A stretch of DNA of 11,807 nucleotides from ZC4RG30 sp031424095 (lineage in GTDB: Bacteria > Pseudomonadota > Gammaproteobacteria > Steroidobacterales > Steroidobacteraceae): positions 1-11,807 of the forward strand of contig JANPGU010000244.1 of NCBI GenBank assembly GCA_031424095.1, written 5' to 3'. Below are positions 7,097 through 11,807 of this stretch, piece by piece (within the stretch, counting starts at the first letter, position 1; the number at the start of each line of letters is the position of its first letter). The notes under the pieces are model-generated. The model made no database searches. It saw only the letters and a list, made by a program, of their open reading frames with translations, and was not told the DNA's origin. The translations under genes were made by a program, and so were the position numbers.

Positions 7097-7792
7097 TTGC
7101 GCCAGATATTGATCGTCGAAGATGAACAGCCCATCCGGGAGATGCTCGCCTATGCCCTGCGGCGTGCAGGGTTCGACGTGAGCGAAGCGGAAGACAGCCA
7201 CAAGGCGCGCATTCATCTCACTGACAAGCGCCCGGATCTGGTCTTGATCGACTGGATGCTGCCGGACATGAGCGGCCTGGAACTCACGCGCCTCATCAAG
7301 CGTGAATCGGCGACGCGGGATCTGCCCGTCATCATGCTGACAGCGCGGGCGGCCGAGGGTGACAAGGTGGCGGGCCTCGATGGCGGCGCCGACGATTACA
7401 TGACCAAGCCGTTCTCGCCGCGCGAACTTCTGTCGCGCATCAATGCGGTGCTGCGTCGGGCGGGCGGCCCGTCCACCGAAGATGGCATCGATCTGGGCGG
7501 GCTGCAGCTCGATCGCGCCGCGCACCGCGTGACGGCTGGCAACACCGATGTGCCGCTGGGCCCCACCGAATACCGCATGCTCGAGTTCTTCATGATGAAC
7601 CCGGAGCGGGTATACACCCGCGCACAGCTGCTGGATCGCGTCTGGGGTGGCAATGTGTATGTGGAAGAGCGCACCATTGACGTGCACATCCGTCGCCTGC
7701 GCAAGGCACTGGAGGATGTGTCCATGTCGCATCTGGTACAGACCGTTCGAGGCAGCGGCTACCGCTTCTCGACCAAGGACTATGGCGCATGA
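7097..7792 (+). CDS. phoB: Phosphate regulon response regulator PhoB
   Basis: OmpR/PhoB-family transcription factor that, when phosphorylated by PhoR, binds Pho boxes and activates phosphate-starvation genes. The 231-residue protein has a receiver domain (about 3-120): acidic pocket Glu8/Asp9 in ILIVEDE, phosphoacceptor Asp52 in LVLIDWMLPDMSG, Thr82 in MLTAR, and Lys104 in MTKPFSPRE. A winged-helix DNA-binding domain follows (about 130-228) with LGPTEYRML, RAQLLDRVWG, ERTIDVHIRRLRKAL and VRGSGYRF. The last two blocks are the recognition helix and the hairpin. The length and the PIREML start match PhoB rather than a generic OmpR protein. The stop overlaps the phoR ATG by four bases (ATGA), a sign of translational coupling. 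It is likely autoregulated through the half-sites at 7025-7053. Confidence 0.95.
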   Translation: MRQILIVEDEQPIREMLAYALRRAGFDVSEAEDSHKARIHLTDKRPDLVLIDWMLPDMSGLELTRLIKRESATRDLPVIMLTARAAEGDKVAGLDGGADDYMTKPFSPRELLSRINAVLRRAGGPSTEDGIDLGGLQLDRAAHRVTAGNTDVPLGPTEYRMLEFFMMNPERVYTRAQLLDRVWGGNVYVEERTIDVHIRRLRKALEDVSMSHLVQTVRGSGYRFSTKDYGA

Positions 7793-9192
7793 TGCCAGGC
7801 CGTGCCGGCTGGTTCCTGCTCGCCCGGCTCGGGGCAACTCTGCTTGTTGGCGCGCTGCTGGGGTGGATGCTGGGCCGATTCCTCGCTGGAGTCACGCTGG
7901 CGCTCGCGGCCATGCTGGCCTGGCAGCTGCTCAATCTCTACTGGCTCGATTACTGGCTGAAGGATCGCAGCGGTCGCGATCCACCGGATTCCTCCGGCCT
8001 GTGGGGCGACGTGGTCGCGCGCGTGGTGCGCCTGCATCGCCGCAAGCGCTTCCACAAGCAGCGGCTGCTGGATGTTTTTCGCGAGTTGCGGCATTCGACT
8101 GCAGCCATGCCCGATGGTGTTGTCATCCTGAATTCCATCTGGGAAATACTCTGGTTCAATCGCATGGCGGGCAAGCTGCTAGGTCTGCGCCGCAAGGCCG
8201 ACCTGCGACTTCGCATCATCAATCTCATCCGCGATCCCGCGTTGATCCGTTACCTGGACGGAGCAGACTTCCACGAGCCTCTGGTCATTGCGCGCGGGTC
8301 GGAGCCACGCCTGCACCTGTCACTGCAGGTCGTACCTTACAGCGGCACGCAGCGGTTGATGCTGGTGCGCGACGTGTCGCACCAGGTGGCTCTGGAATCG
8401 ATGCGCCAGGACTTCGTTGCCAATGCCTCGCACGAGCTGCGATCACCGCTGACCGTCATGACCGGGTACCTGGAAACACTGCTGCAGGATGACGAGCTGG
8501 ATGCCATCCTGCGCGGTCCGCTGAGTGAAATGCAACGGCAGACGCAGCGCATGAACGGCCTCGTCAACGACCTGCTCGACCTGTCGCGGCTGGACGCGCT
8601 TTCAGAGGAGGCTGCGGGGGATCCAGTCGACGTGGCGGCCATCTGCGCACTGCTGTGCAAGGATGTGTTCGCCCGACCAGCACATCCGCAGGTTGGCACC
8701 CAGGTGACCACGGATGCGCGCCTGCTGGGTGACGAATCCGAACTGATGTCCGCGTTCTCGAACCTGGTGGACAACGCGGCCAAGTACACACCGGAGACCG
8801 GTTCGATCCACATTGGCTGGCGCCTGCTCGACGATGGCCGGGCCCGATTCGAAGTGCGGGACACGGGCCCGGGCATTGCTCCCGAACATCTGCCGCGATT
8901 GACAGAGCGCTTCTATCGCGTCGATTCAGGTCGCGCGCGCAAGGCCGGCGGGGCCGGTCTTGGCCTTGCGATTGTTAAGCATGTATTGCAGCATCATGGC
9001 GCGGTGCTGGAAGTGACGAGTGAGCCGGGTGCGGGAAGCACGTTTGCCTGTATTTTTCCACCCAGACGTGTCCTTGTAACAGGCGCGGGCAGTAATATCG
9101 CGACCCATTCCCAGCCTGCCGTGGGTCCGGCACCGGAGAACATCGATGGAAACCGCAGATCTCTCGCACCACATCTCAAGGCGGTTCAATGA
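7789..9192 (+). CDS. phoR: Phosphate regulon sensor histidine kinase PhoR
   Basis: Membrane-bound kinase that phosphorylates PhoB when phosphate is short and dephosphorylates it when phosphate is plentiful. Two hydrophobic segments (about 8-28 and 31-52) joined by almost no periplasmic loop anchor it, as in known PhoR. A basic linker (82-92) and a PAS-like domain (about 100-195, PDGVVILN...WFN) follow. Next is the HisKA domain with phosphoacceptor His215 in NASHELRSPL, then the HATPase domain: N box NLVDNAAKYTP (325-335), G1 DTGPGIAP (358-365), F box ERFYRVD and G2 GGAGLGLAI (387-395). The family normally ends near GSTFACIFP; here about 43 further residues (425-467) follow, and the last 47 bases overlap phoU. 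AAGGA sits nine bases before the ATG at 7789; ATG 7792 is an equally good start. Confidence 0.95.
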   Translation: MMPGRAGWFLLARLGATLLVGALLGWMLGRFLAGVTLALAAMLAWQLLNLYWLDYWLKDRSGRDPPDSSGLWGDVVARVVRLHRRKRFHKQRLLDVFRELRHSTAAMPDGVVILNSIWEILWFNRMAGKLLGLRRKADLRLRIINLIRDPALIRYLDGADFHEPLVIARGSEPRLHLSLQVVPYSGTQRLMLVRDVSHQVALESMRQDFVANASHELRSPLTVMTGYLETLLQDDELDAILRGPLSEMQRQTQRMNGLVNDLLDLSRLDALSEEAAGDPVDVAAICALLCKDVFARPAHPQVGTQVTTDARLLGDESELMSAFSNLVDNAAKYTPETGSIHIGWRLLDDGRARFEVRDTGPGIAPEHLPRLTERFYRVDSGRARKAGGAGLGLAIVKHVLQHHGAVLEVTSEPGAGSTFACIFPPRRVLVTGAGSNIATHSQPAVGPAPENIDGNRRSLAPHLKAVQ

Positions 9193-9874
9193 GGATCTCG
9201 AGCGCCTGCGCACTCGTGTGCTGGCGATGGGTGGGTTGGTTGAGGATCTGCTCGGCAAGGCCATCACTTCACTGATAGAAGGTGACAGCTCGCTGGGTGA
9301 GTCGCTGGCAAACGATGACCTCAAGGTCAATTCCATGGAAGTCGCGATCGACGAAGAATGCAGTCGAATTATCGCAACGCGCGCACCCACCGCCGGCGAC
9401 CTGCGCCTGATCGTGGCGATCATCAAGACCATCACCGACCTCGAGCGCATTGGCGACGAAGGCGAGAAGGTGGGCAACATCGCCTCGCGCCTGGCCGTGA
9501 TGGAACGGCCGGAGAACAAGTATCGCGAGGTCAAGCACATGAGCCGCCTGGTGGCGGAAATGGTGCACGACGCATTGGATGCCTTTGCGCGCATGGACGC
9601 GCAGGCAGCCCTCAAGGTGGCGCGCCGCGACCGCATGGTCGACGAGGAATACGAGGCGATCCACCGGCAGTGCATCACCTTCATGATGGAAGACCCGCGC
9701 AACATCCGCCGCACGCTCGACGTCATGTGGATCGTCCGTTCCCTGGAGCGCGTGGGGGACCACGCCAAGAATATCTGCGAATACGTGATCTTCATGGTGC
9801 ACGGCAAGGATGTGCGCCATACAAGGCTCGAGGATGTCGAGCGCGACCTGGGGTCGCCTGGCACCGGTAACTGA
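9146..9874 (+). CDS. phoU: Phosphate-specific transport system accessory protein PhoU
   Basis: Cytoplasmic negative regulator of the Pho response that links the Pst transporter to PhoR and limits phosphate uptake. The 242-residue protein consists of two related three-helix PhoU repeats (about 15-110 and 125-215). Each carries the metal-binding-type E/DxxxD motif: DLERIGDEGEKV (98-109) and SLERVGDHAKNI (199-210). It opens with SHHISRRFNEDLERLR, the usual start. GGAG at 9135-9138 lies seven bases before the ATG. The gene begins inside the 3' end of phoR in another frame and its TGA shares one base with the dsbB ATG. phoU usually sits at the end of pstSCAB; here it directly follows phoR. Confidence 0.96.
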   Translation: METADLSHHISRRFNEDLERLRTRVLAMGGLVEDLLGKAITSLIEGDSSLGESLANDDLKVNSMEVAIDEECSRIIATRAPTAGDLRLIVAIIKTITDLERIGDEGEKVGNIASRLAVMERPENKYREVKHMSRLVAEMVHDALDAFARMDAQAALKVARRDRMVDEEYEAIHRQCITFMMEDPRNIRRTLDVMWIVRSLERVGDHAKNICEYVIFMVHGKDVRHTRLEDVERDLGSPGTGN

Positions 9875-10398
9875 TGAGCTGGCTTGCGGCCGCACGCGCG
9901 CATCGGATTGCGCTGAATCTGCTGGGAGCTGCGATATGCGCGGCGCTGATGGGGTATGCGCTTTACTCGCAGTATCAGCTCGGCCTCGAGCCCTGTCCGC
10001 TGTGCATCTTCCAGCGGATTGCCGTCATCGCGCTCGGCATTGCGTTCCTGCTGAGTGCGGCTGTGCCGGCGCGCGCCAGGATTGCCGGCATCGTGATGTC
10101 ACTGCTGATCGGCGTGGTTGCCTTGTCTGGCATCGGTGTCGCGGCCCGACATCTTTATATCCAGTCGCTGCCCGCAGGACAGGTGCCAGTCTGCGGCGCC
10201 ACTCTCGACTACATGTGGGATGTCTTTCCCGCCATGGAAGTGCTGCGCAAGGTGTTCACCGGTTCGGGCGAGTGCGCAAAAGTCGAACGGGTTCTTGGTC
10301 TGCCGATGCCTGCGTGGGTGCTGATCTGCCTGCTCGCACTCGGCGCTTTCGGCGTGCTGCTCAACTGGCGCAGCCGCGATCGACGACTCGCCTGGTAG
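9874..10398 (+). CDS. dsbB: Disulfide bond formation protein DsbB
   Basis: Inner-membrane enzyme that reoxidises periplasmic DsbA and passes the electrons to quinone. The 174-residue protein has four predicted membrane helices (about 11-31, 45-64, 68-92 and 146-166). The first periplasmic loop pair is Cys41/Cys44 in EPCPLCIFQR, followed by the quinone-linked Arg48. The second pair is Cys107 (VPVCGATLDYM) and Cys134 (GSGECAKVE). All four catalytic cysteines and the terminal-loop PMPAW are present, so it should be active. The start overlaps the phoU stop by one base (TGATG) and has no strong ribosome binding site, suggesting re-initiation after phoU. The TAG stop directly abuts the convergent dapE stop. 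No dsbA is in the window. Confidence 0.94.
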   Translation: MSWLAAARAHRIALNLLGAAICAALMGYALYSQYQLGLEPCPLCIFQRIAVIALGIAFLLSAAVPARARIAGIVMSLLIGVVALSGIGVAARHLYIQSLPAGQVPVCGATLDYMWDVFPAMEVLRKVFTGSGECAKVERVLGLPMPAWVLICLLALGAFGVLLNWRSRDRRLAW

Positions 10399-11532
10399 TC
10401 AGGCCAGCAGCCGCCGCAGCGTTTCCACGTACATGGCGTGCAGCGCTTCGATCTGCGCAACTTCCACCGACTCATTGACCTTGTGAATGGTCGAGTTGGT
10501 GACGCCGAGCTCCACCACCTGACTGCCAAGCGTCGCGATGAAGCGGCCGTCGGAAGTGCCGCCGCCAGTGCTTAAGCGCGGCGCGCTGCCAGTCACCTGC
10601 TTCACCGCTTCGCATACGGCCTGGGAGAGCGCGCCGGCCGGCGTATAAAACGGCTCGCCCGATACATACCATTCGATGGTGTAGCGCACGCCGTGCCGGT
10701 CGAGGATTTCCTCCACCGTGCGCCTTATCGAATCCTGCGTCTGCACGGGTGAATAGCGCAGGTTGAAGCGGGCTTTCAGTTCGCCGGGAATCACATTCGG
10801 AGCGCCGGTGCCGGCATTGAGGTTCGATACCTGGAATGACGTGGGCTGGAAGTGCTCGTTGCCCTGATCCCACACATGCGTGGTCAGTTCGGCAAGAGCC
10901 GGCGCAAGCATGTGAACCGGATTCTTGGCAAGGTCCGGATATGCCACGTGTCCCTGGACCCCGTGCACAGTGAGACGACCGCTGTATGAGCCGCGACGTC
11001 CGATCTTGATGGTGTCACCGACGCGAAGCTCGCTGGAGGGCTCACCGACGATGCACCAATCGATGCGCTCGCCGCGTTCGCGCAGCACTTCGACCACGCG
11101 CTTGGTGCCGTCGACCGACGGGCCCTCTTCGTCACTGGTTATGAGGAATGCGATCGTCCCCCGGTGATTCGGATGCTCGCGCACGAAGGCTTCTGCGGCC
11201 GTCACCATGGCGGCGAGGCCGCTCTTCATGTCCGCAGCGCCCCGTCCATAAAGCTTGCCGTCGATGATCGTCGGCTTGAACGGGTCGGAACGCCATTCTT
11301 CCAGCGGACCGGTTGGTACGACATCTGTATGACCAGCGAAACACAGCAGGGGCGCGCCGGATCCCCGCGTCGCCCAGAAGTTCTCCACGCTGCCGAAGTT
11401 CATCGGCTCGTTATGGAATCCCGCTGCGGCGAGGCGCGCCATCATCAATTGCTGGCAGCCCTGGTCGGCTGGCGTGACAGAGGCGCGGGAAATGAGGTCC
11501 TGCGTCAGCTGCAGGGTGTCAGGATTCTGCAA
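10399..11532 (-). CDS. dapE: Succinyl-diaminopimelate desuccinylase DapE
   Basis: Di-zinc M20-family hydrolase that converts N-succinyl-LL-2,6-diaminopimelate to LL-diaminopimelate and succinate, in lysine and peptidoglycan precursor synthesis. The 377-residue length is standard. Metal and catalytic residues are visible: His68 and Asp70 in FAGHTDVVPTG, Asp101 in YGRGAADMKSG (bridging), Glu135/Glu136 in TSDEEGP (base and ligand), Glu164 in VGEPSS, and the C-terminal His in TNSTIHKVNE. GGGTSDGRF near the end is also typical. The start is TTG (11532-11530): no ATG, GTG or TTG lies upstream in frame before a stop, and the N-terminus DTLQLTQDLISRASVTPADQGC matches the family. No clear ribosome binding site is seen. 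It is convergent with dsbB with no bases between the stops, and divergent from the pstS-like gene. Confidence 0.96.
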   Translation of the reverse strand: MQNPDTLQLTQDLISRASVTPADQGCQQLMMARLAAAGFHNEPMNFGSVENFWATRGSGAPLLCFAGHTDVVPTGPLEEWRSDPFKPTIIDGKLYGRGAADMKSGLAAMVTAAEAFVREHPNHRGTIAFLITSDEEGPSVDGTKRVVEVLRERGERIDWCIVGEPSSELRVGDTIKIGRRGSYSGRLTVHGVQGHVAYPDLAKNPVHMLAPALAELTTHVWDQGNEHFQPTSFQVSNLNAGTGAPNVIPGELKARFNLRYSPVQTQDSIRRTVEEILDRHGVRYTIEWYVSGEPFYTPAGALSQAVCEAVKQVTGSAPRLSTGGGTSDGRFIATLGSQVVELGVTNSTIHKVNESVEVAQIEALHAMYVETLRRLLA

Positions 11533-11626
11533 TGTAAAAAGTGTCCGTTGAGTGATTCGATTGGGGCGGTGATTCAGGAGTGTAGTGGATTCAGGTACTT
11601 AGGGCGCCCAAAAGGTTTATTACAAA

Positions 11627-11660
11627 CTGCAACGAGAATGAAATATTCGGTCCCTACAGT
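11627..11660 (+). promoter_or_regulatory. Candidate Pho-box promoter for the pstS-like gene
   Basis: CTGCAAC (11627-11633) and ATGAAAT (11638-11644) resemble PhoB half-sites at 11-base spacing. A fair -10, TACAGT (11655-11660), begins 10 bases after the second. The match is weaker than the site upstream of phoB, and other spacings were available to choose from. It lies in the 178-base gap between dapE and the pstS-like gene (11533-11710), in which no other clear signal was found. Confidence 0.4.
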
Positions 11661-11710
11661 GCGCTGAAGGCGAGCAGTTGCCGCCACCGCATCAACCCAG
11701 GAGTCCGCAC

Positions 11711-11807
11711 ATGTTCCGCAAAGTCCCGCTCGCTGCCGCATTGATTTCGTCCGTGATGTTCGGCTCGGCCGCCATGGCCCAGTCTGGCCGCGACTACATC
11801 ACGGTGG
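11711..11807 (+). CDS. Secreted protein, probable phosphate-binding protein PstS (5' end only)
   Basis: Thirty-two codons are visible before the window ends. ATG 11711 has a strong AGGAG (11699-11703) seven bases upstream. The protein starts with a classical signal peptide: FRK positive end, hydrophobic core LAAALISSVMFG, and cleavage site AMA-Q at about residue 23. The mature end reads SGRDYITV, which resembles the beginning of PstS-family phosphate-binding proteins, where a short strand precedes GSSTVYP. That diagnostic motif would lie just outside the window. Neighbouring phoB-phoR-phoU and a possible Pho box support the PstS reading, but another periplasmic binding protein cannot be excluded. 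Confidence 0.6.
   Translation, partial: MFRKVPLAAALISSVMFGSAAMAQSGRDYITV

Noticed and set aside
7647..8492. Plus-strand open frame of 281 codons over the phoB-phoR junction
   Set aside because: Out of frame with both genes, which have complete catalytic motifs; the product is low-complexity Arg/Ala/Pro and looks like a shadow.

Overview
The window comes from the chromosome of a GC-rich Gram-negative bacterium, most likely a gammaproteobacterium of the Xanthomonadales/Nevskiales type. This rests on the combination of DusA, a GTP-dependent PEP carboxykinase, YoaA, TsaB, a PhoB/PhoR pair, DsbB and DapE. The assignment is an inference from gene content and protein style; no 16S or other marker is present. 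Almost all of it is dense core genome, and no stretch above 300 bases lacks a gene.

Left edge (1-370): the exception to the core character. A tyrosine-type integrase runs off the left edge on the minus strand. Its start is separated from dusA by about 70 bases packed with short repeats of GTGATACA in both orientations. The 5' end of dusA is a known integration hotspot for prophages and genomic islands, so this looks like the junction between an integrated element (to the left, outside the window) and the chromosome. dusA appears to have an element-supplied start and promoter.

Middle (1374-7017): dusA is followed by a class III nucleotide cyclase with an FHA domain, whose usual catalytic Asn is replaced by His. 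It converges on pckG (gluconeogenic PEPCK, minus strand) across a GC-rich hairpin. pckG diverges from yoaA (an Fe-S DNA helicase of the DinG/XPD family), which overlaps tsaB (tRNA t6A synthesis).

Right (7018-11807): a phosphate-response block. phoB is preceded by three PhoB-type half-sites at exact 11-base spacing, which points to autoregulation. phoB, phoR, phoU and dsbB are linked by short overlaps and probably form one operon. dsbB ends exactly where the convergent dapE ends. Beyond dapE, on the plus strand, a secreted protein begins that is probably the phosphate-binding protein PstS, with a weaker candidate PhoB site upstream. PhoR/PhoB would sense phosphate limitation through the Pst transporter and PhoU and activate both phoB and pstS; dsbB and dapE sit inside this cluster without an obvious functional tie.

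I see no wholly new system. The points most worth following are the dusA junction with its repeat cluster, the His-substituted FHA cyclase and the Pho-box architecture.
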